A stretch of 8,240 nucleotides of DNA from Methanomethylovorans sp. (GCA_020854785.1 JAHFZE010000220.1:1-8240); one strand, 5' to 3'; shown: positions 1 through 5,485, numbered from the stretch's first letter. Notes: generated by a model from the letters alone, not told the origin. A program made the numbers and translations.

Positions 1-169
1 CGCCTTTGAAATGCTTAAGAACACAGGGTTTTGAGCGGGCCTTGATGGAAAGTGCAAAACATATGAACTGATATGTTTTCTCGTCAATGGTCCTTTTGTT
101 CCTGTATATCTCATCGATCTCATCCAGCTTCTGTGCAAATTCCGGGAAAAACTCTTCCAGCATCCTCAT
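1..169 (-). CDS. Carboxymuconolactone decarboxylase / AhpD-family protein, N-terminal part (runs off left edge)
   Basis: Fifty-six codons are visible, starting MRMLEEFFPEF and ending CVLKHFKG at the window edge, so the C-terminal half is missing. An acidic amphipathic N-terminal helix, then a helix leading to R-S-K-P-C49-V-L-K-H53, resembles the family's active-site helix, usually CxxCxxxH. Here the first cysteine position is Ser46 and only Cys49 and His53 remain, as in many non-AhpD members. The family includes alkylhydroperoxidase-like and gamma-carboxymuconolactone decarboxylase-like enzymes; the substrate cannot be told. The ATG at 169 is chosen because AGGTGA lies 5 nt upstream (175-180); the ATG at 163 is a weaker alternative. 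It follows the DGC gene by 36 nt on the same strand, so a shared transcript is likely. A redox role alongside the thioredoxin and DGC protein is inference. Confidence 0.72.
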   Translation of the reverse strand, partial: MRMLEEFFPEFAQKLDEIDEIYRNKRTIDEKTYQFICFALSIKARSKPCVLKHFKG

Positions 170-205
170 ATTATTCACCTGTTCTTTTTATGTACAATAA
201 CTTTC

Positions 206-604
206 CTAGATTTTCAACGCTTCCTCTACTTTGGCCATGATCTCATTTGCCTCATTTTCATTAAGATCAAGCTCCTTGTTCTTTTTCATGCCAAGTTCAC
301 TTAGTATTACATGCTTATCAACGGTAAACCCTGCACGTTCAAGTGATCTTTTTGCACACATAAGCGCGCAGCCGTCGATGGCAATGATCTCATCGGTTCC
401 CTCAGTGCTTTTTAGGATTCCCGGCACATCGCCTCCTATCCCGACGGTGCACATGATCTTTCCTTTTCCTTTTTTTGTGAGCTCAACAGCGACTTTATTT
501 GTCATCTGTCCAACATTAGAACCACCTGCACATGCATACAGTCCAACGATCGCAGCTTCACATGTACATTTCACCCCTTCTGTCATTTTAACTTCGCCTG
601 CCAT
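206..604 (-). CDS. DGC-domain putative zinc-binding cysteine-rich protein
   Basis: A 132-residue soluble protein with six cysteines: C13 and C15 (KCTC), C25 (YACAGGSNVGQ), C52, and C79 and C83 in A-I-D-G-C79-A-L-M-C83. The Asp-Gly-Cys triad and the early C-x-G-x-S-N segment are the hallmarks of the DGC family, predicted from its conserved cysteines to bind zinc or another metal. Biochemical function is not established. Length fits a single full domain. A longer reading from an ATG at 637 would overlap the thioredoxin gene. The ATG at 604 is preferred because GAAGGAT (610-616) sits 5 nt upstream. It lies 14 nt after the thioredoxin gene and 36 nt before the AhpD-like gene. DGC genes sitting with thioredoxins and ArsP-type permeases suggest metal or metalloid handling; that role is inferred. 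Confidence 0.85.
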   Translation of the reverse strand: MAGEVKMTEGVKCTCEAAIVGLYACAGGSNVGQMTNKVAVELTKKGKGKIMCTVGIGGDVPGILKSTEGTDEIIAIDGCALMCAKRSLERAGFTVDKHVILSELGMKKNKELDLNENEANEIMAKVEEALKI

Positions 605-618
605 GATATATCCTTCAT

Positions 619-855
619 TTATTTTTTTGTAAGCCATTCCTTAACTTTCTCAAGTGTCGGGACCTTGCCAGCTATCTTTACATCACCATCGACCACAACC
701 GCAGGAGTGATCATGACACCGTAATCAAGTGCAGCGTTCATGTCCTCAACTTTCACCACCTCGGCAACGATGCCAAGTTCAGCAACCGCCTGTTCAACGA
801 TCTCTTTTGTTCTCTTGCATTTCGCACAACCTGAACCAAGTATTTCTATCTTCAT
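619..855 (-). CDS. Small thioredoxin-like redox-active disulfide protein
   Basis: A 78-residue cytoplasmic thioredoxin-fold protein, full length for the archaeal 'redox-active disulfide protein 2' type. The beta1-alpha1 junction carries the redox pair G-C10-A-K-C13-K. The segment M-I-T-P51-A-V-V-V-D-G is the cis-proline loop plus beta strand of the fold, and a C-terminal amphipathic helix closes the domain. It likely shuttles disulfide reducing equivalents or binds a metal or metalloid through the CxxC pair; the partner is unknown. The start at 855 is set by GGTGATT at 858-864. A TATA-like element at 888-896 suggests it can be transcribed apart from the phosphoesterase upstream (50-nt gap). 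The DGC gene follows after 14 nt, implying co-expression. Confidence 0.88.
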   Translation of the reverse strand: MKIEILGSGCAKCKRTKEIVEQAVAELGIVAEVVKVEDMNAALDYGVMITPAVVVDGDVKIAGKVPTLEKVKEWLTKK

Positions 856-857
856 GT

Positions 858-864
858 AATCACC
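858..864 (-). promoter_or_regulatory. Ribosome binding site of the thioredoxin gene
   Basis: GGTGATT on the minus strand, ending 2 nt before the ATG at 855, is nearly the full complement of the archaeal 16S 3' end and fixes the start. Confidence 0.7.
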
Positions 865-887
865 TTACAAGTATCATATATATACAC

Positions 888-896
888 AAATTTATA
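888..896 (-). promoter_or_regulatory. Candidate internal TATA box before the thioredoxin gene
   Basis: TATAAATTT on the minus strand lies in the 50-nt gap after the phosphoesterase. A start about 25 nt downstream (near 868-870) would leave a short leader that just includes the Shine-Dalgarno site. A second run, TATATATG (877-884), is less well placed because its start would fall at or after the Shine-Dalgarno site. The whole gap is AT-rich, so this is a prediction only. Confidence 0.4.
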
Positions 897-905
897 CACT
901 ATATT

Positions 906-1595
906 TCAGTAACCTCTTTTCAGTATTGCTATCAGTTCGTCTGCATTAGGCATGTTTGCCCTTATTTTCCTGAAAACATTCTCCATATCATATTCAACTC
1001 TGATGATATCAGCTTTCAATGTGTCCGTATCGAATATCGCACAGCTTGCACGAGTATCTCCATCCCTGGGCTGGCCCACTGAACCCGGATTTACAAGTGT
1101 CACTGCTCCTACTCTCATGACAAAAGGAAGATGGGAATGACCTATGAATAAGAAATCTGCTTCAACTTCCTTCATATAATCTTTTATTCTCTCTTCCGGA
1201 GTATCCGGCTTGATGTAATCATAGAAGGATAAGGGACTGCCATGAGTAAAATACAACATTTTCCCATTTTCCTCCCTTTTAATATTTATCTTCAGCTTGC
1301 GAAGGAACTCTATCTGATTATCGTTTAAGACATCCCATGTGTATTCTCTAGTTGATCGGGAGAGATGTTTATATGCATAGCCACAGCCACAATCCATTCT
1401 GAAAGCCACTGCGCTGTCATGATTACCCATGATCGTAAGTATCTTTTGTTGCATCAGCACATCGATGCACTCGCCTGGAGAGGGACCATAGTCCACAAGG
1501 TCCCCCAGGCAGATCACTTCATCGTGGGGTACAGCCATCACCGCATCAAGAGCTTCTTTGTTCCCATGTATATCAGAAATGATCAGCAATCTCAT
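906..1595 (-). CDS. Calcineurin-like metallophosphoesterase (YfcE/MJ0936-like superfamily)
   Basis: A 229-residue protein with the full dimetal phosphoesterase signature in order: D8-I-H10-G-N near the N-terminus, G31-D32-L-V-D-Y-G, G57-N58-H59-D60, T-H118-G and G152-H153-S-H155. The segment N-P-G-S-V-G-Q-P-R-D-G-D (169-180) is typical of the archaeal/bacterial phosphodiesterase branch. It probably hydrolyses a phosphomonoester or phosphodiester with Mn, Ni or similar metals; the natural substrate is unknown. A longer reading from TTG at 1616 overlaps the permease stop. The ATG at 1595 is preferred because GAGGT lies 8 nt upstream and the protein then begins with the usual beta strand M-R-L-L-I-I-S-D. 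It follows the permease by 17 nt, so co-transcription is likely. Its link to transport or redox functions is not obvious. Confidence 0.9.
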   Translation of the reverse strand: MRLLIISDIHGNKEALDAVMAVPHDEVICLGDLVDYGPSPGECIDVLMQQKILTIMGNHDSAVAFRMDCGCGYAYKHLSRSTREYTWDVLNDNQIEFLRKLKINIKREENGKMLYFTHGSPLSFYDYIKPDTPEERIKDYMKEVEADFLFIGHSHLPFVMRVGAVTLVNPGSVGQPRDGDTRASCAIFDTDTLKADIIRVEYDMENVFRKIRANMPNADELIAILKRGY

Positions 1596-1612
1596 AGATC
1601 TATACCTCATTA

Positions 1613-2653
1613 TCAAAGTATATAGTAGTCAAATGCAATTCCCGAGACCATTGCCATTATGACTACCAGTCCGATATATGAAAGTCCTTTTTGAATACCC
1701 ACGACCCTGCTGATCACTATCATACTGGGAAGGCTCAATGCAGGACCTGCAAGCAGCATAGAGAGGGCAGGGCCTTTAGCCATGCCGAGCAAAGTCAGCG
1801 CACTGATGATAGGAACTTCCGTAAGCGTGGAGAAATACATTAGCGCAGCGGCTACAGAAGCAATGAGGTACGAAAGCAGGTTGCCACCACCTACGTATTT
1901 AACCACTATTTCGGAGGGAAGCAGCTCTACAAGGATGCCTGCAAAGAATACTCCCACAAGCAACAAAGGAGCGATCATCTTTACAAGGAACCAGGTCTCC
2001 TGCATCCAGCTAGCCCGCTCTTCCGCAGTATACCATTTGAATGACAGGTACACAGTAGCAGCTATGAGCGGGATCTCCACCAGGGCAAGATATGTCCAAG
2101 ATTTGATAATTTCAGGGACGACAAGTATTGCAAGCAGCAGCAGGAAAATATAAACAGTGTGAGAGTGTTCCTCTGTGTTAAATGTCTTGATACCGTCGTG
2201 TTTATCATTTTTCTTCTCGTAAATTGCAGCCATTATCAATCCAATGACAACCGACAGAAGAATTGCACCCACTGCCCTGGCAGCCCCGATATCATAACCC
2301 AGGATCTTTGCAGTATAAACAATAGCCAGAATATTAATCGCGGGTGCAGAGAACAGAAAAGTAGTGGCTGGACCGATACCAGCTCCCCTTTTATAGATGC
2401 CAGCAAACAACGGGAGTACCGTACAGCTGCATACCGCAAGGAGACAGCCGGATACTGCTGCTACTGAGTAGGAAATATACTTTGGCGTACTGGCACCAAA
2501 ATATTTCAAAACCGATTCCTTTGAGAAAAGCGATGCAATAGCACCGGCCAGAAAAAAGGCAGGGATCAGGCAGAGCAGTACATGCAATGCCAGGTATTCT
2601 TGGACAGATTGCAGACCAACATTTAATAGGTGCAGAAGATAATCCCATGTCAT
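1613..2653 (-). CDS. ArsP/DUF318-family permease (probable metal, metalloid or organoarsenical efflux)
   Basis: A 346-residue integral membrane protein with about eight to ten hydrophobic segments in two homologous halves. The first half contains L-A-G-A-I-A-S-L-F-S (35-44), then C70, C75-S-C77-T, then K-R-G-A-G-I-G-P-A-T and S-A-P-A-I-N (88-107), the family signature. The second half repeats this pattern at F-A-G-I-L-V-E-L-L-P (237-246) and G-M-A-K-G-P-A (290-296) through A-G-P-A-L-S (302-307), without the cysteines. Between them is a hydrophilic loop (145-166) with E-E-H-S-H that might bind metal. ArsP members export trivalent organoarsenicals; other family members are linked to copper or zinc efflux, so the substrate is open. 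The ATG at 2653 is chosen over the TTG at 2662. No Shine-Dalgarno site is visible, fitting a short or absent leader. It is first in the minus-strand gene row. Confidence 0.85.
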   Translation of the reverse strand: MTWDYLLHLLNVGLQSVQEYLALHVLLCLIPAFFLAGAIASLFSKESVLKYFGASTPKYISYSVAAVSGCLLAVCSCTVLPLFAGIYKRGAGIGPATTFLFSAPAINILAIVYTAKILGYDIGAARAVGAILLSVVIGLIMAAIYEKKNDKHDGIKTFNTEEHSHTVYIFLLLLAILVVPEIIKSWTYLALVEIPLIAATVYLSFKWYTAEERASWMQETWFLVKMIAPLLLVGVFFAGILVELLPSEIVVKYVGGGNLLSYLIASVAAALMYFSTLTEVPIISALTLLGMAKGPALSMLLAGPALSLPSMIVISRVVGIQKGLSYIGLVVIMAMVSGIAFDYYIL

Positions 2654-2657
2654 GTGT

Positions 2658-2673
2658 TTCAAATATATTTGAA
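2658..2673. promoter_or_regulatory. Perfect 16-bp palindrome (candidate operator, site 1)
   Basis: TTCAAATA followed by its exact reverse complement TATTTGAA, equivalent to TTCAA-N6-TTGAA. It starts 4 nt upstream of the permease ATG and covers the expected transcript start of that gene. The arm and spacer layout resembles sites bound by ArsR/SmtB-type dimers; that assignment is inference. Confidence 0.55.
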
Positions 2674-2691
2674 GCTTTGTATTTAAAGCTT
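2672..2691. promoter_or_regulatory. Inverted repeat AAGCTTT-N6-AAAGCTT (candidate operator, site 2)
   Basis: Seven-base perfect arms (2672-2678 and 2685-2691) around a 6-nt spacer. On the minus strand the repeat encloses the best TATA candidate of the permease gene (TTTAAATA, 2680-2687). It overlaps site 1 by two bases. Confidence 0.5.
2680..2687 (-). promoter_or_regulatory. Candidate TATA box of the permease gene row
   Basis: TTTAAATA on the minus strand. A start about 25 nt downstream falls near 2657, giving a leader of only a few bases before the ATG at 2653. This agrees with the lack of a Shine-Dalgarno site there. Confidence 0.4.
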
Positions 2692-2694
2692 AGC

Positions 2695-2714
2695 ATTTCA
2701 AAAGCCATTGAAAT
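2695..2714. promoter_or_regulatory. Inverted repeat ATTTCAA-N6-TTGAAAT (candidate operator, site 3)
   Basis: Seven-base perfect arms (2695-2701 and 2708-2714) around AAGCCA, sharing the core TTCAA-N6-TTGAA with site 1. It ends 2 nt before the TATA element of the divergent plus-strand gene, over the expected TFB-recognition area, so binding there could block that promoter. Confidence 0.55.
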
Positions 2715-2716
2715 AC

Positions 2717-2724
2717 TTATATAT
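2717..2724 (+). promoter_or_regulatory. Candidate TATA box of the cysteine-rich gene
   Basis: TTATATAT. A transcript start about 25 nt on, near 2745, would lie after the in-frame TTG (2708) and ATG (2735) and before the ATG at 2777. This supports the latest start. Confidence 0.5.
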
Positions 2725-2776
2725 GGGAAATAACATGAATTATGAGGTCATCAAAATCAAAGAATGGGGGATCGGT

Positions 2777-3091
2777 ATGGCAGATGTAACTGTAAATTCG
2801 AACATATGTGGTTTTGTACATAAGATCCGTGGAGAAAGATCGGGAAAAAATATAGTCATAGACATCGAAACTGATTGTGAGAAGATAAAAAAGATGTCTC
2901 ATATGGAAATACCGATGGACCAGACGCTTGACATCAGGGACAATTACGTTATGATAAAAGCCCAGGAAGTACAATGCTCTTCAAACTGCCTTGTACCTTG
3001 TGGAATATTGCATGTATGCAGAATAGAAATGGGACTTCTGTCTTCATCATTAGCCAGAAAGTCTGGGGATATTAGCATTACCTTTCAATAA
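2777..3091 (+). CDS. Small cysteine-rich orphan protein (DUF6951-like, tentative)
   Basis: A 104-residue soluble protein with no signal peptide or membrane segment. It begins M-A-D-V-T-V-N-S-N-I-C11-G-F. Further cysteines are C34 and a cluster Q-C67-S-S-N-C71-L-V-P-C75-G-I-L-H79-V-C81. That C-x3-C-x3-C-x5-C run, with His79, could bind a metal or iron-sulfur cluster. The fold looks like short beta strands (3-8, 25-30, 57-62) with a helix at the C-terminal side. I recall similar methanogen proteins under DUF6951 but cannot confirm this. The ATG at 2777 is preferred: GGGGGATC (2766-2773) precedes it by 3 nt and it fits the TATA position. In-frame ATG at 2735 and TTG at 2708 are alternatives. It is divergent from the permease and shares a dyad-rich promoter region with it, so joint regulation is likely. 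Confidence 0.8.
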   Translation: MADVTVNSNICGFVHKIRGERSGKNIVIDIETDCEKIKKMSHMEIPMDQTLDIRDNYVMIKAQEVQCSSNCLVPCGILHVCRIEMGLLSSSLARKSGDISITFQ

Positions 3092-3157
3092 CTTAATGTT
3101 TCTGAAATACAATGATCAGATGACATTTTTATCTGAGGAAGGTGAATGAGGACATAG

Positions 3158-3191
3158 CGGAGGAACTTCTCTAAAAAATAGAATTCCTCCG
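3158..3191. terminator. Strong hairpin between convergent genes (possible bidirectional terminator)
   Basis: CGGAGGAA (3158-3165) pairs with TTCCTCCG (3184-3191). After one bulged C, TTCT pairs with AGAA, giving a 12-bp stem and a 9-nt A-rich loop. It lies between the 3' ends of the cysteine-rich gene and the hydantoinase-family gene. Archaeal termination depends mainly on U-tracts, and no clear T-run follows the hairpin on either strand. A TTTTT run at 3126-3130, inside a weaker TCAGAT/ATCTGA hairpin (3116-3136), may be the real plus-strand terminator. Confidence 0.45.
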
Positions 3192-3205
3192 GAGAATAGA
3201 TACGA

Positions 3206-5170
3206 TCATACTGCCTTGTTATTGTTTGTCCCTCTTATCGCCATCATGGGATCTCCAACTCCTACGACTGTGATCCTTGTCTCTATCGGCGGATGAGGCC
3301 AGTTATCAGGAGATGTCGTGTGCTTTGATACATTTATGATCGTATCTTCTTTTATTATACCACATCGTTTCTCATAGTTCAGCACCAGAGAGTACCCCAT
3401 TTTTGTAGCATAGTCCATAGCATCACTATATCTTTCAAAACGTTGCCTTCCTTCGGGGGAGAATACAAGGAAATCACTATCAGGGTTCATCAAAGAAGCC
3501 GGTTTTATCATTATTTCCACCCTCTTTACACTTTTCCCGACAAGTGCCCCGACAGCATTCCCCACACTGGCAAATTGCGGAACCTGCACATCTGCATCAA
3601 TAAGAGATCCCAATTCATCTATATATGCAGAAACCGGCCCTCCAAGTAATACCACGGGAATATCTGTTTTGAACCTTGCAGGATAGTTCCCGCTCAGTAC
3701 CTCATCTATTGCATTTTTGGGAATAGTAGGTATAAGGAAGGACATCAGATCATGGGCCATATTAATGGCAAAAAGGTCTTTGACATGTCTGCAGAACTCG
3801 TATTTGCCCATGTTCGCATACTTGGAAAGATAAACAGCTCCTGTTTCTGATGCTTCTTTGTTCCATTGGTCATATTCACCAAGCACATGAAGCACATCTG
3901 TAGGCGTAAAACCGATGGACTGCACAAGCCTTTTATTTATGAGTGAATCAAGTATTTTATTGGTAAGCATTATTTCTTTAGCATCAGTCATATCTGTTAA
4001 TTCGACCACAGAAACCGGTTCATGACCGATGGATCTGAGTATCGCTTTTTCCATTTCCCGTAGTCCGGTAGCTTCATACTCCGTTCTGACCACGAACTTG
4101 GTTTGCTGATAGTTTTCGTTAGTGTCCTTGCGCAAGACCATTTTATTATGTTTCAGCAGATAAAGAAAATCAGGATACAGTGTTGCAGCCACGCACAAAG
4201 GAACAACTCTTCTGGGACCTATATTTACATTTTTATCTTTGACCCAAACATGGCTATCTCCTCCTAGAGCAGAAGTTTCCATATTCATGGCTTTTACCCG
4301 GGTTTTCCAGCCACCTACTATACAACCTTCAGGACTGATCTGGGGAATCCCATTTTTGATCGCTGAGACGTCTGTACTTGTGCCTCCCACATCGATTACT
4401 GCACATGTGTCTACCTTTGCAAGGTAGGATGCTCCAAGGATGCTGGCAGCAGGTCCTGAAAATATTGTTTCAATGGGTTTCTCAAGTGCATCCTCTATAT
4501 TGTAGACCGAACCATCACACTTGAGCATCAAAAGCCTTGCATCGATACCCCTCTTCTTGATATCCGAAGCTACTCCATTGACAAATTGAAAGGTTATAGG
4601 CATCAGCTGCGCATTGAGAACTGCAGTTACAGCTCTTTCATAAACTCCCAACTCCTGTGAAAGCTCGTGCCCACACACGACCGGCAGATCTGTGATACTA
4701 TGGATCATGCTCTTTACAGCAAGTTCATGCTCAGGGTTGCGTGTACCAAAATATGCAGAGATCGCATAGGCCGAAACCCACGATCTGGATGTTTCTACAT
4801 AATCTTTAACAGCTTCGGTGTCAAGAGGATATTCTTCTTCACCATTCGTATCATGACCTCCCGACACGAAAATAATACTTTCAGCAGGGTATTTTTCGTC
4901 GGTTGCCTGTTCTCCTACCAGTATCAATCCTACGGGCATGCCAGTGTTTTCAAGAAGTGCATTTGTTGAAAGAGTGGTGGATACTGATACCAAATTTACA
5001 TCCTTCAACAACTTCTCATCCAACGAGTCCAGTACATTCTTGATCCCTTGCTGGATTTCAGGGTACGTAGTGAAAGATTTTTTTGCATCAATGACCGCTC
5101 CATCAGCCCCTCTTACAATAACAGCATCAGTATAGGTTCCCCCAGCATCGATTCCTAAACCATAATGCAT
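3206..5170 (-). CDS. Hydantoinase/oxoprolinase-family ATPase (HyuA-like)
   Basis: A 654-residue cytoplasmic protein. The N-terminal domain opens with the phosphate-binding strand G-I-D-A-G-G-T-Y-T-D (6-15), then S-T-T-L-S-T-N-A-L-L-E (64-74) and G-H106-D. The second domain carries S-G-P-A-A-S (238-243) and the second phosphate loop I-D260-V-G-G-T-S-T-D267, the ASKHA-like hallmark of Hydantoinase_A. Relatives hydrolyse hydantoins or 5-oxoproline, or carboxylate ketones with ATP, usually with a HyuB partner. No HyuB is present in the window, and the last ~80 residues do not match a part I know. The substrate is unknown. The ATG at 5170 is chosen because GGTGAT (5175-5180) precedes it; the GTG at 5179 is part of that Shine-Dalgarno site. 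It is convergent with the cysteine-rich gene and divergent from the HTH-CBS regulator, a possible controller. Confidence 0.88.
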   Translation of the reverse strand: MHYGLGIDAGGTYTDAVIVRGADGAVIDAKKSFTTYPEIQQGIKNVLDSLDEKLLKDVNLVSVSTTLSTNALLENTGMPVGLILVGEQATDEKYPAESIIFVSGGHDTNGEEEYPLDTEAVKDYVETSRSWVSAYAISAYFGTRNPEHELAVKSMIHSITDLPVVCGHELSQELGVYERAVTAVLNAQLMPITFQFVNGVASDIKKRGIDARLLMLKCDGSVYNIEDALEKPIETIFSGPAASILGASYLAKVDTCAVIDVGGTSTDVSAIKNGIPQISPEGCIVGGWKTRVKAMNMETSALGGDSHVWVKDKNVNIGPRRVVPLCVAATLYPDFLYLLKHNKMVLRKDTNENYQQTKFVVRTEYEATGLREMEKAILRSIGHEPVSVVELTDMTDAKEIMLTNKILDSLINKRLVQSIGFTPTDVLHVLGEYDQWNKEASETGAVYLSKYANMGKYEFCRHVKDLFAINMAHDLMSFLIPTIPKNAIDEVLSGNYPARFKTDIPVVLLGGPVSAYIDELGSLIDADVQVPQFASVGNAVGALVGKSVKRVEIMIKPASLMNPDSDFLVFSPEGRQRFERYSDAMDYATKMGYSLVLNYEKRCGIIKEDTIINVSKHTTSPDNWPHPPIETRITVVGVGDPMMAIRGTNNNKAV

Positions 5171-5174
5171 TTTT

Positions 5175-5180
5175 ATCACC
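5175..5180 (-). promoter_or_regulatory. Ribosome binding site deciding the hydantoinase-family start
   Basis: GGTGAT on the minus strand, 4 nt before the ATG at 5170. The upstream in-frame GTG (5179) lies inside this site, so it is not the initiator. Confidence 0.7.
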
Positions 5181-5275
5181 GCTTCAACTGAGATCTAACT
5201 AGTATCTTTATTTTTTATCTGTAATTGGTCAGCTGAAATTGAGAAAGTAAACACTGTTAGTCATTATAATCAAAT

Positions 5276-5301
5276 AGTGTTTCAAAGATATTTAAAACAC
5301 T
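5276..5301. promoter_or_regulatory. Inverted repeat AGTGTTT-N12-AAACACT around a minus-strand TATA candidate
   Basis: Perfect 7-bp arms at 5276-5282 and 5295-5301. A third copy, AAACACT, is at 5249-5255. On the minus strand the spacer and arm include TTTAAATAT (5288-5296), a plausible TATA box of the hydantoinase-family gene with a start near 5266 and a leader of about 95 nt. Regulator and function are unknown. Confidence 0.4.
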
Positions 5302-5353
5302 TGCTTGAACTACTAAAAAATTGATGTAAAGTATTTTCTGGCTTATGCTCTAG

Positions 5354-5373
5354 AATCATTTTTTTAAATGATT
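5354..5373. repeat. Inverted repeat AATCATTT-TTTT-AAATGATT
   Basis: Perfect 8-bp arms with a 4-nt loop, containing seven consecutive T (5359-5365) on the plus strand. It lies between two divergent genes, so a terminator for either is not expected. It could be a protein site, an end of leader transcription, or chance in AT-rich DNA. Confidence 0.35.
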
Positions 5374-5464
5374 ATAAATTTGAAGGAAGTATGAACAAAC
5401 AAATTTTATATCACTTATATTGCGAAGGGGCTCTATTTCCTGATATTTAAAGAAAAAGTAGATC

Positions 5465-5482
5465 TTATATGATTACATATAA
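5465..5482. promoter_or_regulatory. 18-bp dyad TTATATG-ATTA-CATATAA at the HTH-CBS promoter
   Basis: Perfect 7-bp arms with a 4-nt centre, overlapping the regulator's TATA candidate. Position and symmetry suit autoregulation by the dimeric HTH protein encoded downstream, but this is inferred. Confidence 0.45.
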
Positions 5483-5485
5483 ATA
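5477..5485 (+). promoter_or_regulatory. Candidate TATA box of the HTH-CBS regulator
   Basis: ATATAAATA. A start about 25 nt downstream, near 5506, almost coincides with the ATG at 5510. No Shine-Dalgarno site is visible, so a nearly leaderless transcript is expected. Confidence 0.45.

Noticed and set aside
231..632. Plus-strand 133-codon frame opposite the DGC gene
   Set aside because: The translation is Ser/Phe/Pro-rich and mirrors the coding strand. The minus-strand frame carries the DGC motif and a ribosome site.
605..637. N-terminal extension of the DGC protein from an ATG at 637
   Set aside because: It would overlap the thioredoxin gene by 19 nt and adds no conserved sequence. The ATG at 604 has a well-spaced GAAGGAT.
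2708..2776. Earlier starts (TTG 2708, ATG 2735) for the cysteine-rich gene
   Set aside because: Both lie upstream of the transcript start expected from the TATA element at 2717-2724. The ATG at 2777 has a GGGGGATC ribosome site.
5391..5450. A 19-codon frame (ATG to TAA) preceded by GAAGGAAG in the divergent region
   Set aside because: The spacing to the purine-rich run is only 1-2 nt, the frame contains a TATA-like element itself, and the peptide has no recognisable feature. It is probably chance.
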